Counted from the stretch's first letter, positions 1-10,271 are shown. The stretch: 64,000 nucleotides of DNA from Limonium bicolor (GCA_023374045.1 CM041780.1:87633627-87697626), one strand, 5' to 3'. Translations and numbers: made by a program. Notes: generated by a model from the sequence alone, not told the origin.

Positions 1-429
1 CCTCTGTGCGACGGGTATCACTGTAACTACCACTCATCGTCGTCCTCCTTGGGCAGGGTAATAACCCACCTTCTACTGAGCGACATTTCTTTCGTTGCTG
101 GAATGGACTATTGTAGGTGAAGAAGAAACTTCAATTAACAGTTTGCTGCGGTGGAAGAATACTTTAGTGCACTCACTCCTTGTTTACGACCGCAGTGGTA
201 TAGAAGAAATTGAGGGTTTTGTGTCTTTTACAAGAAAATATCCCACTAATGTTAATCGCACCCATCGAACAGGTAATAAACAATAATAGATTAATCTTCA
301 CTTTCTTCACATTCTACAATGACATTAATCTCCACTGTTATGAATGGTAATTTTAAAATGTCACCATCACTAGTGGCGAGTTTCAGTTCGTTCAGTGGAA
401 AAATATCGTTTGTGGGTGATTTCAAATGT

Positions 430-1068
430 TATCAATAATAATATATATCCAAAATTGTTCATTTATTATAAGAGGTTTATTTAAAGGTAAACCAATCACG
501 TCTTTCAGGGGATTTTGTCACTTTTATTGACGTTTTATGACTGGTTTTTTTTTCTATATTTTGTTCTATTATGGTTCTAAATTTATTAAAAAGCTATTTA
601 CAGAATGTCCATCATCACATGAAGTGGCAACATAACAGATTCTCAAGTGACTCAAAACTTTTCACATATTACAAGGGGCTCATTCAAAGGTAAATTTTTA
701 CGTATTTGCGGTATTTTAAGCAAAATTTTGCATACAAAAAATAGGACAGAAACAGAAAACAGTCAATACAGATGAAAGGGGACAATTCTTTCGTAGAAGC
801 ATGTGTCGCCGCCACTCACCTGGGCGGACATCGCTGCCCACTCACCTGGGCGGACATCGACGCCCACTCACCTGGGCGGGCGTCAACGCCCACTCAACTG
901 AGTGGCCATTGACACCCACTCAACTGAGTAGGCGTCGACGCCCTCCCAAGTGAATGGGCGGCGCCACCTGCTTCAAGGGACTCTGTCGCTCATTTTTTGA
1001 TATTTTATGAGTGGTTTTTTCCTATTTTGTTCTATATGAGTTTAAATTTATCAAAACTATAAACAGAG
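430..1068. repeat. Diverged direct duplication, second copy carrying an insert
   Basis: The stretch at about 465-606 (AAAGGTAAA, then GGGGATTTTGTC, TTTTATGACTGGTTTTTT, TTTTGTTCTAT, AAATTTAT) recurs in the same order at about 664-1068 (AAAGGTAAA, AGGGACTCTGTC, TTTTATGAGTGGTTTTTT, TTTTGTTCTAT, AAATTTAT). In the second copy about 265 bp, including the 26-bp minisatellite, separates the two halves. Divergence is considerable, so the duplication is old. Confidence 0.6.
811..966. repeat. 26-bp minisatellite, about six units
   Basis: Units begin at 811, 837, 863, 889, 915 and 941 with the pattern CCCACTCACCTGGGCGG plus a nine-base spacer. The GC content is far above the surrounding sequence. Units 1-3 contain the inverted pair CGCCCA/TGGGCG. 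Unit 4 instead contains CCACTCA/TGAGTGG. The last unit is degenerate. Confidence 0.85.
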
Positions 1069-1110
1069 TCGTTTTAACAGTTGTGTGTGTGTGTGTTTTG
1101 GGCACTATTA

Positions 1111-1345
1111 GTAATTAGAGGTGGCACTTCGGGTCAATTGGTTCGGTTGGTTTGGTTCGGGTTGATTTCAAATCGCCTAGTATTGGTTCGGGTTGGATCG
1201 GGTCGGGTGAATTCGGTTTGTTCAGTTTTTGAAATTTCGGGTCAGTTTGGATCGGTATGGGTGACTTTCGGTTTGGTTGACTTTTGGCTAGGGTGACTTC
1301 GGGTTGTGTAACTTTCGGTTCGGGTTAGCCTCTGGGTTGTTCGTT
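1111..1345. repeat. Low-complexity TTCGGGT/GGTTCGG-rich tract
   Basis: Dense degenerate repeats of TTCGGGT, GGTTCGG and GGTTTGG follow a short GT run at 1083-1096. Such tracts are common in plant repeats. The single frame running through it is not evidence of a gene. Confidence 0.6.
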
Positions 1346-2182
1346 TTTCCTAGTCATTGGCCTAATTCGGGTCAATTATTCGGTCATATTCGATTGACAT
1401 TACATAATCAAGCAACTTAATAATCATGATATGTAAATTTGACTTCAATCAATCTCAAACAAGTATGAATGTATATAAAAGATAATTTAAACGAATAATT
1501 ATAATTTGCATCATGTTAAATTAGTACCAACTCTTAACTTAACAAAACAAAACTATTGATGTAGTTTTAGTTTATTAGTATTTCATTATTAAAGAGGAGT
1601 ATAAATAAGGTATATTTGTGGATAGTTATTAAATTTGTATCAAAGTGAAGTAGCTAGTTTTTTCAATCTTAATAGTGACTGCTTCGGTACCCCTCCTATT
1701 TGTGAGGGTAACATACCCTCTTTCCTTAACCCATTACAATGACATGTGGAACATTATATTTATATCATTTCTTAGATTTTAAATAGTGTTTTAATTTATT
1801 AACTAGTCCTTGATTAACTTAACTTAAGGACTTAATTGAAAATAGAAACATTTATTAAATATTTAGAAAATTAGTAACTTCCCACCTTAATGTCAAATAC
1901 ATCAATCCTATTTTTTTCTTAACCAACCTATTTAATAGAAATAGTTTAATATATATTTTGAAAAAATTAAGACTAAGTTTCTAGTGATTATGTATCGTTG
2001 AAGAAAGCTTTTATAAACAATATAATACATTACTCTACATTTTAGAAGAAGATAAATGAATATAAAAGATAAATTAAATATATATTTATATTTCATTAAC
2101 AAATAAAATAAAGAAAACACTAATCAAATTTCAAGTAACAAACCTTTGAACTTTTATTTTAATATAATCTAATGACTCAAAG

Positions 2183-2971
2183 TGAAATACCCCGAACTTA
2201 AAAATGGTGATTAAATTATTCTAATATGATATTTAAGGGCCTAATAGTGCCTAAAAAATATTGGTGAAGGAAAGTAGAGCCAAATGAAAAAAACGTGTAA
2301 AAAGCACAAAATGTAAAAATGAGCGTTATGCGACCATATGAGGTATATGACCTCGTTTAGGCTCCTAGATGGATTCCTAGGCTTAATTATGCCTAAATAT
2401 ATGCGGGAACAATTCCCGAAGAAAACGGATCCATAATGTGGATTAAAAACGCAAACGAGTATTAAGGCACATTTTCGAGAAAACCCAAAAACGTGACTTT
2501 AAGTGGTCAAATGGACCCGTAAAAATTATAGTTGATCATACAGCTATAATTAAACTTAATGGAAGCCTAAGAACCATTAAAATTAAAGAAATGAGAAAAA
2601 TCCGGAAAACGAGCCCGGTAGTGAATAGTGCCAAAACCGGGAGTTTAGGAGTGTTTCTTGTAAAAAGACGAAAAACACCCATGTCCAACTAATATAGGGG
2701 GCCAGTTTTTGTAAAAAAAATCAGCCTCCCCTATCTATTAATAACTAGCTAGAAAAAGAAAGAGAAGAAAAGTCAAAAAGTGAAAAGGTAGATAAGTGTT
2801 ATCTCCTCTCATTTCCATCTCTCCCAATTTCTTCCTCCCAGCCGTGAGCCTTCTCTCTCCTCCCTCAATGACGATTTCAAGCTCCATCCATGGCAGCTCC
2901 CCTTTCTTTATTTGCCCAAGCAACACCAAAAACTCCAAATGGAAAATAAATTACATAATCTTCTTCACATC
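2183..2971 (+). repeat. LTR A, 5' segment (TGAAATACCCC family)
   Basis: It begins TGAAATACCCCG, the terminus shared by all long LTRs in this window. It continues with U3-like sequence that does not match the U3 of element 1's 3' LTR (9478-10420). A CT-rich leader-like stretch occurs at 2800-2870. At about 2972 the sequence switches abruptly to one nearly identical to element 1's LTR. The rest of LTR A resumes at 14151, at a position equivalent to just before the first AAGGTAAG donor-like site. I infer that this is the left end of an older LTR fused to element 1 by a deletion. Confidence 0.7.
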
Positions 2972-4446
2972 ATCAAGCTCACTTGTCCAAATCAAAACAA
3001 ACACCACCAATCTCTTCCTCTCATAAGCTCTTCAATTCTATTCTTTCAAAATCCCAAGAGCTCCATTTCGGTGCCAAGAGGAATCACCATGGAGGAGCTT
3101 GAGCTTGGGTGTTTCTACATATTATTACTCTCCTTTGTCAAGGTAAGGAAACTCAAAGAAAAATGAAAGTTTCCTCATGTTTTATCTTGACCGAGAATCA
3201 CCATTAATGGTGCTCTTTGTGTGACTTTGTTCTAGCTTCATTCCAACCTTTCGGACTAGGTTGGTGGAGTCCTCTCTTGATAGATATTTCAAACTCTCTT
3301 CAAAGGCCAAGGTAAAACAACTAATTAATGTTTTTGAAACAAGTAAACCTAGGGTTTACAATGAGATGAAGCTTTTAAACCTTGTATACTCATTTCAATG
3401 TTTGTATATTGTGTAGTAGTTGACAAGGAATCAAATACCTACCGGTTTTATAAGGGAAACAAGAAAGAAGTTTGGGTGGAAAAGAGGTAAATATACTAAC
3501 CTAATGTGGTTAATGCCTTAGGAGAAATGGCTTATAATGCTTGTTAAAATACCTAAAGAGCAAATGGGAATACTTAGTAAAGCGTTCTCAAGGAGACTAG
3601 TAAAAGAACATATGTCTTGGTGTATGTATTTGCAGGTCAAAGGCATTATTATGGGAAATTCATCAGTGTTTAAGATTTATGCAATTTAAGGGCCTAAGAG
3701 CCATGTTATTTAAGGGCCTAAGTGCCAAGCAATTTAAATTGTGCACTATATTGTGATGTAGTGCAAATTTGGTGAAGTCTTGTGTGTGATGGTGTTCTTG
3801 ATGGATTTAGGTGTTCTTGAGTGTTTAATGGTGAAAACTGTGAGCTTTGGAATGATGATGTGCTAGGAGAACCCATGGCAAAATTTGTATAATGTATAAG
3901 GAGTTTTAAGTGTTTAAATGAGCTTTGGTGAACTAGGAATTGTTAGGAATGGATAAGTGTTTCACTAAGGAAGAAAATGTGCATTAAGGTGTTCTAAGGT
4001 GCTACAAGGATTTAGGTAATATCTTGGAAGTTCTAGAAATCCAATGAGTGTTTTTAATATGTATTAAAGTCTTGGAGAAGTTTGTTTAAGGTTTAGGTAA
4101 TGTTGATATCCAAGGAATAAGTGATGTTTAGGTAAGATGTGAAAAAGGGGGTTTAGTTAGTAAGAAAAGAAGTTTGAGAGATGATGTTAAGGTGTAGAGG
4201 AAACACCTTGGTATAGTGGTCATTATTGGTGAAATACCACTTAGGAATCTTAAGGAGGAAACATTCCAAGTGCTAAGAATTTTGTAAGGAATTTGTGAAT
4301 GATAAGATGGTTTTGGTGTGTGATTTAGAGAGTTTAGTACATGGCTAAAGGTGTGTTTTGAAGTGCCTAAATGAGGTTAGGGTGTACTAGGATATATGGG
4401 GTGAAGTTTGGAGTTGAATGAGAAAAGGAAAACAAGGGTCTGGGGC

Positions 4447-4775
4447 AGACCGAACTTGCGACCGAACTTGCAAGTTCGGTCGAGCCCAGTTTACCCTGCG
4501 AGAATTGGCTTCTAGAATGGACCGACCTTGGGGACCGGACTTGCAAGGTCGGTCGGGCTTGTATTTTGTGTACGGATTAAGTTTCTGGAACCGACCGAAC
4601 ATGGGACCGGACTTGGCAAGTTCGGTCGGGCTTGAATTTTCAAAGGGAAGAAACTCTCGGGAATGGACCGAACATGCGACCGAACTTACAAGGTCGGTCG
4701 GAGTAGAAATTTTGACGGTAAAGTGTTCTGGAATGGACCGACCTTGTGCAAGGTCGGTCGGTAAGTTCGGTCGGA
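4447..4775. repeat. Palindrome array in element 1 5' LTR
   Basis: About five inverted repeats, 70-85 bp apart, are built from arms such as GACCGAACTTG/CAAGTTCGGTC and GACCGACCTTG/CAAGGTCGGTC. The spacers are unrelated. The array ends CGGTCGGACCAAAAACATGG. The same array lies in the 3' LTR at 11908-12235. Long open frames run on both strands here only because the DNA is palindromic. Confidence 0.9.
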
Positions 4776-6279
4776 CCAAAAACATGGGTGAAGGTTATGA
4801 AATGATATGTAATGATGGGGATTGATTAATAAAGATGTTATAAAGTTGTTAAGGACATGTTAGGTGAGTTTTAATGACAATTAAGTGGGTGAAAAGTTGT
4901 ATTGAAATGTAAAAGTAAAACAAGTTAAAAAGTGAAGTTATGTAACTAAGTTAACGGGGAAAAGTTATAAGCATTAGACATTATGTAATCGTGCTACCCC
5001 GATGTTAATCAAGGTACATGTAATGTTATCAGTTGTTCGAGAATTGCTCGAGGAACATAAGTGGACATGGTAAAGTGGACTCCGGTGACAGGTATGGTTT
5101 TCTTGCAACCTGTGTTCTACCGGATTACACCGGCTTGTATGCCAATGTGTTTTTCTGAGTGTTTGCCACCTTGTAAGATCAAAACATATAATGAGTTTAT
5201 AGTAATTCATTTATGTGGCGCATCTGGTCTCCGATACCGTTTAACCTCAAATAAGTGTTAAACCTTAGCTAATTAGAACTAGGAACACGGGAGAGATCGG
5301 TATTCGGAGTTAACGGCCCAAACCTTGGGAACGTTCTAACCACGGCTATGTGTGAGTTAGTTGGATATGGTTGTTGAATGCAAGTGTGTGAACCTCCCTT
5401 GTTTGCTTAACTCGGTCATGATACCGTATGGTGTGTGGATGTGATAGGTTCCATAATGGATCTCTAACTACTATTTATAAGTTTATATGTACTAATGGGG
5501 GGTGAGGAGTCCGGTCATGTTCCGGCCACGCGTGTGAGGATGGGGGTCGTTGTCATTCCAGGTTCGACCCTCTTATATGTTAAGATTGAGTTCCTTTCCC
5601 GGTCTTCAATCTCCCACAAGCTTACTCCAAAGCTTTCCTATTCTGACTTATGATTGGTCTAGGGGGAACATGTGTTTGTGTGGTGTGTTTGGGCCTCCAA
5701 CCCGAACCATCTTAACTTAAGTTACTCGTCCGACTATTAGGACGGTAATGAGTGTGTGTTATTGTATAACGAGCTTACCATGAGGGTGACACCATTCTCT
5801 AGGCTCACCAGTGAATTAACAATGTCTGGGTCGGTTCCTAAGAGGACCGTTCCCGTTATGTTATGTGATGTTGTTGTGATGCAATTATTATTGCGATGTT
5901 ATTGTGTGCACGTTGAAACGTGAAAAGCGTTGTTATGTTGTTATGTGAGGAATGATATATGTTATAAGATATGGAGTGTGTGGATCATGGAAATGAATCC
6001 CGTTTTGTGACAGGAGACGTTTAAGGATAACCCGATTTAAGGGTAAGAGTCGTCTATTAAGGAAGTAGCTCCAATAGAGGAGGAACACTCTAGGAGTAAT
6101 GAATACCATGAGTGACTTATCAAGTAAGGATGTATTATCCGTTTGTTGAGCCATTGAGGCGAAATGTTTGTGTTGTGTGTTTACAGTTGCATGCATGATT
6201 TAAATATAATCAATCGCATGCTAAGACGACAATTAGTTGTGCGTGGCCCGGTAGCATGTGGGCTGCGGGATTACCATAC

Positions 6280-6308
6280 CAGCAAAGGTGCTGAGCCCCT
6301 TGGGGGCC
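6280..6308 (+). other. Twin GC-rich hairpins near the LTR end, element 1
   Basis: CAGC/GCTG arms around AAAGGT are followed by GCCCC/GGGGC arms around TT. A pyrimidine-rich stretch and a CATGTAC (CAGGTAC in element 4) follow. The layout is shared with elements 2, 3 and 4. Confidence 0.65.
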
Positions 6309-6696
6309 ACCCTTTCTCTTCTTTTCCTATTTCATGTACAAAGAGCTGGAGCCGTTCGAGAGTAGGACAGGGTAGTCGATGTACATGGGTAATTATTTAA
6401 ATTGTATATGTACAGTAGGTGTAGTAAGACCGAAATTGTCATCGGCATCAGTTTATAAATACTCGGTACAGCAGGAAGGTACGCGTATGTCGTGTTGTTA
6501 ATGGGAAGGGATAATAATGTGTAGTCGCTCGGGAATTTAGCCCATCAGACCGGTACAATGTATACGTATTAGCCTTGTTAGCCACGTGGGTGGCTAACGG
6601 CGTGTAACACCAACAAGTTAAGTAATGTGATGAGGATTGTTTTTCCGCTGCAGTTTATTGTAAATATGTTAATGTTGGTTGGGGTGTTACAAAAAG

Positions 6697-6708
6697 TGGT
6701 ATCAGAGC
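6697..6708 (+). other. Primer binding site (initiator Met tRNA), element 1
   Basis: TGGTATCAGAGC lies five bases after the LTR end and is complementary to the 3' end of plant initiator Met tRNA. It overlaps a perfect 9-bp hairpin at 6702-6723, with arms TCAGAGCGA and TCGCTCTGA and loop AGTA. Confidence 0.92.
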
Positions 6709-9440
6709 GAAGTATCGCTCTGATGACTGAATTACCGAGCTTAGGAAGTACCGAGTTAGGATTTTAGTGCTTTGGGTTAAGGGTTGAGTGATAGCGTGAG
6801 AGATACGCTAGTTAGGTATTACCAGTGTGTACTGGAAACCTACAATATCCATCCCGCCCTCCACAATCCCTGTTATATAACTTGGGGAAACAACGCCAGA
6901 GAGATGGAAGTCCACTCCTACTCGGGAATACCCGATCTGGCTGTTATTAAATACCTTTAAAGTACGGAAAACCTGTCATACGGTAGATCCCGAAAACTGG
7001 GAATCCCGGAGACGGTTTCCATCTGAACAGTGTTAATTGCATTTCATAGCGAGGAATCAGTGTATAGAAGAATAGAATTTCCGGCAACCTGGGTCGACAT
7101 GCCGAGCAGTCGAGGATAACCAGCTTGCAACGCACCGACCGTGCAACAGGCAAGAAGTGGATTAGTGAAACCCGAGACGAGTGTCTACGGGACCACAGTT
7201 GATAAATAATACACCAACGGTATACCAACCGACAAGGGAACTACAACGTAGTGCCCAAATATGTGGAACGGGCTACAAAGAGAATACAATACTAAGAAAA
7301 AGGGGTCTCCCAGAATGAGAAACACCCTAGTTGATGATCGTCATGTGAAGACAGTGAAAAGTCGCCTAGAAGAGTTATTATCAAGGCAGTAAGATCAGTG
7401 AGGGCCAACAAGGCCACTGATGACAGTATGGGTAAAAACAATACCACAACCGGTATGTGTTAAACCGATAGCCAGTTAGCATGGCACACTTGCCATAGCA
7501 AGTGCTGCTATAACAGGGCTGTTCGGGAAATTTATAACCACTACAAAGTACTTGGTAAAGTACCATAAAGTTAAATATGATCGTCATAACAGTGGAAGGG
7601 TCTGTTAGCCTAACCTCTGTAATTGTAAGTACACCAGTCAGCAAGAAGCTAGACTTGGCTAAGGTAAGAAGATGTTGTGAAACCATGAAAATTTTCTTTC
7701 AAACTCAGATTTATTCAAACTCTTTCTTTTCAAAACCAAATTTTCTTTCAAACCAACACTTCTTTCTAACCTTCTTTTACACCAAACCAGTAAGACCAAG
7801 GACAGTTGACAAGGATACAACAGTGGATAAACTTTCCCTCGATTAAGTTCGGGAAGCAAGGAATGAATATTGTCACGAGACAATATAAGGGAGTTGACAA
7901 CAGAATGCTTCACCTAGGCGTGTGACGGACACTACGAGTGTACCAACTGAATTGTGGGACGACCGCACTCCGATAGGAGCTTGTGGGCCTGACAGACCTA
8001 CTTATGGGTTAGTTGGGTAAGTAGCAATGTATCAGTATGGTACCCCACATATGTATACGAGTGGAGTCCGAAACACGGGAAGTAGTCGACTCCGTCTACA
8101 GTCAGCAGTATAAATCAAACAAGAACTAAGGATTACCATGAATGGTTGAAGTTAAGGAACTCAGTTAAGTTAACGAGACTAAAGGAATTAGTGAATTCCT
8201 TTCAAGGAAATGTTTAAGAGTCAGGAGGTGCGAAGTGCACTAACTGAATGTAAAGACATCGTATATGACTTAAGGATCCTCAGGGATAAACATGATAGCT
8301 GGAATGGTGACCCAGCCTAATGTGGACACATTAATGTGCAATGAACGGGATGAAACTCCCGGGGAACTAAAACCCCGACGGTGCATAAATGTAAACCATG
8401 TATTGTATTTTGATAAAAAATATGTATATATATACAGTGTTGTGATTTATGAAGGGGTATGAGACCGACATAGAACCTAGTGAGAATTAAATTCCCTAGG
8501 TAACTTAAATTAAGTTGGATTTGGGTGATGATTGATAGATGGAGTTCTATCCCTTGGAGATGTAATGATTATGACTAGAAGGATTTAAAGATAGAAAATG
8601 GGATATGCTCGAATTAGTTGTTGGTTGAAAATGAAGTGGGAGGTGAAACTTGATTATCATGAGATCAAGGGAAGCCGAGCACAAATTGGGGTGGAAAGAT
8701 AGTTCAACACTGATGCTGATCACATCAGGGTTGGATGACTCTTGAAGCTCCCTGTAAGTGGTCATAAATAACCATGTTAAGAAAGATACAAAGAGCATAA
8801 ATTGGACTTGGAGTTGTGTTGCGTTTTCAAAAAGAATTTTCAATTGATATTTCCAAAACGGTCGATTCATATTTTGAATAAAGGATTCTCTTATATACTT
8901 AACCTAGTAAAGAATATTTTGTAATACTTGCTCACGAGCTGAGGACGTATGAGCCTTTGTCTTCAGACCGGTGACATGAGAAGTATATATTTTAAAATGT
9001 ATGTGATTATTTTGACCTCCCAAAGGAACGGGGACCAGAAGGTGTCCATCGCGACCGGGTTCTGCGGGATCACAGTGTATATGTACTCAACATGGGATTG
9101 GAGCCCATGGAGAGATGGAAAAGGCATTTCTGTTTGTTATACATGCTAAGACATGTTGTGTGGTATGAGTAAGAAATATTATTTTAGACCTATGAGTCTA
9201 ACTGTTGTTATGTTACCCAGACCTGAGAGTCTAAGAATTATTATGTAAATACAATACGGTTAAGGTACCCGGACCATAGAGTCCGAGGTAATCATGTAAG
9301 TATGTTACGAGGTGGTTATGTATGGATGTGGATATGTTGCCCGGACCGTCAAGTCCGAGGTTGGATGTAAAGAGTGTTTGGTAATGGAAGTTTATTTTAA
9401 AGTAATTCCCATATTCTAATCCAATGACGCGTGGAAATGT
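6709..9440 (+). other. Element 1 non-coding internal region
   Basis: No frame carries a retroelement domain, yet much of it aligns with the internal regions of elements 2 and 4. Conserved hairpins lie at 6822-6835 (CCAGT/ACTGG), 6922-6935 (TCGGG/CCCGA) and 7486-7505 (ACACTTGC/GCAAGTGC, one mismatch). A TTTCAAACC-rich stretch lies at 7690-7790. Near 9210-9360 three imperfect modules of the GGACC...AGTCCGAGG type occur. Similarity to element 4 stops near 8357, so element 1 probably lost part of its internal region. Confidence 0.75.
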
Positions 9441-9476
9441 GAACTTCGAGGACGAAGTTCTTTTAAGGGGGGTAGA
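9441..9476 (+). other. PPT-flanking hairpin and polypurine tract, element 1
   Basis: 9441-9460 is a perfect 8-bp hairpin with arms GAACTTCG and CGAAGTTC and loop AGGA. The PPT follows at 9461-9476 (TTTTAAGGGGGGTAGA), just before the 3' LTR. Read as codons the stretch gives NFEDEVLLRGVD and a stop, like the end of pol in Tekay-type chromoviruses, in which PPT and pol overlap. Confidence 0.8.
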
Positions 9477-10264
9477 TTGAAATACCCCAAACCTTGGTAT
9501 GTTGTGTAAATGTTAAACTATGGTATTTAAAGGCTAAAAAGTGCCTTAGAAACATCAATGAACCATTTAAACCATGGAAAAACACAATAAAACACTAAGA
9601 CACGGTTTGAACAAAACATGCTCTAAGCATGGAGTGAACTTGGTTAGGACCCAAAGGGCCTACCAAGACTTGATAATGTTTAATTATGATTTTATAAGGC
9701 TAATTAAGTCCATAGGAAACCTTGGTAGACATTGGAAACAAACAAAACATAAATAAATACCTTAAGGTCAATATGGGCTAAAAAGTGCTCTAAGCTTGGG
9801 ATAAATTTGTATAAGACCTAATGGTCATATCTATATCTTATAAATATGTTAATGAACATATTAAATCAATTACCAAAGAAAACCAAGCTTGAAAACAAGT
9901 TAAGACACAAAAAGTGCTTTAAGGAGTCTTAAAGCACATTTTTGAAAAAATTGTCTTGTAAATGAGTTTTGAATGGCTAGATGTCCATCATTACTTTTTA
10001 ATTAACATGTGTACTATATAGTATCACATTTGGAAGTCTATATCAATGGGAAATCAAAAATTTCACTTCTATGTGCCTTGTTTTTATGAATAGTAACTTT
10101 ATAAGCTAATTGGTAACATATGTTGTTATAGGTAATTAAATTGACAAATAAAGACTAAAATACTCTTATGTAATAAAGGGGGCCGGTTTTCTAAGTGTGG
10201 TGACTCACCACTCTCTTGTTACTATGAAAAGTAAATAAAGATGACTAATAAATGTACTATTTGC

Positions 10265-10271
10265 TATATAA
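10265..10271 (+). promoter_or_regulatory. Probable TATA box of element 1 LTR
   Basis: TATATAA lies about 790 bp into the 3' LTR, followed after about 30-100 bp by CT-rich leader-like sequence. It is absent from the truncated 5' LTR. Confidence 0.6.

Larger units (their letters stand above)
1..2182. other. Unassigned flanking DNA left of the nested repeats
   Basis: No recognisable gene. The open frames here (for example 95-286, 63 codons, and 1081-1296 in a TTCGGGT-rich tract) have no domain or motif I know. The stretch holds a diverged direct duplication, a minisatellite and a low-complexity tract, listed separately. From about 1400 to 2182 it is AT-rich with nothing identifiable. It is probably old degraded repeat or intergenic DNA into which LTR A inserted. 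Confidence 0.5.
2972..6691 (+). repeat. Element 1 5' LTR, lacking its first ~940 bp
   Basis: It matches 10421-14150 closely and ends GGGTGTTACA directly before the primer site. The U3 present at 9478-10420, including the TATA-like TATATAA, is missing and LTR A sequence stands in its place. The LTR holds three AAGGTAA/GAGGTAA donor-like sites (about 3140, 3309, 3486), a TTTGCAGGT site (about 3630), 24-bp TTAAGGGCCTAAGAGCC repeats (about 3679-3740), a palindrome array (4447-4775) and twin hairpins (6280-6308). Confidence 0.85.

Noticed and set aside
95..286. 63-codon frame as a host gene exon
   Set aside because: No recognisable domain and no convincing splice sites around it; the surrounding DNA looks repeat-derived. 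I cannot support a gene.
811..966. CRISPR array
   Set aside because: The units are contiguous 26-bp minisatellite repeats with no unique spacers, in eukaryotic DNA.
4447..4775. CRISPR-like spaced repeats in the LTR
   Set aside because: Spacing is regular but the repeats vary, are inverted pairs, and the spacers are identical between sister LTRs. No cas genes; plant DNA.
4387..4825. Overlapping frames of 132 and 135 codons on opposite strands, repeated at 11841-12252
   Set aside because: They run through the palindrome array, whose inverted arms give similar peptides on both strands. No start context, no known domain, and the same position in elements 2 and 4 does not keep the frame.
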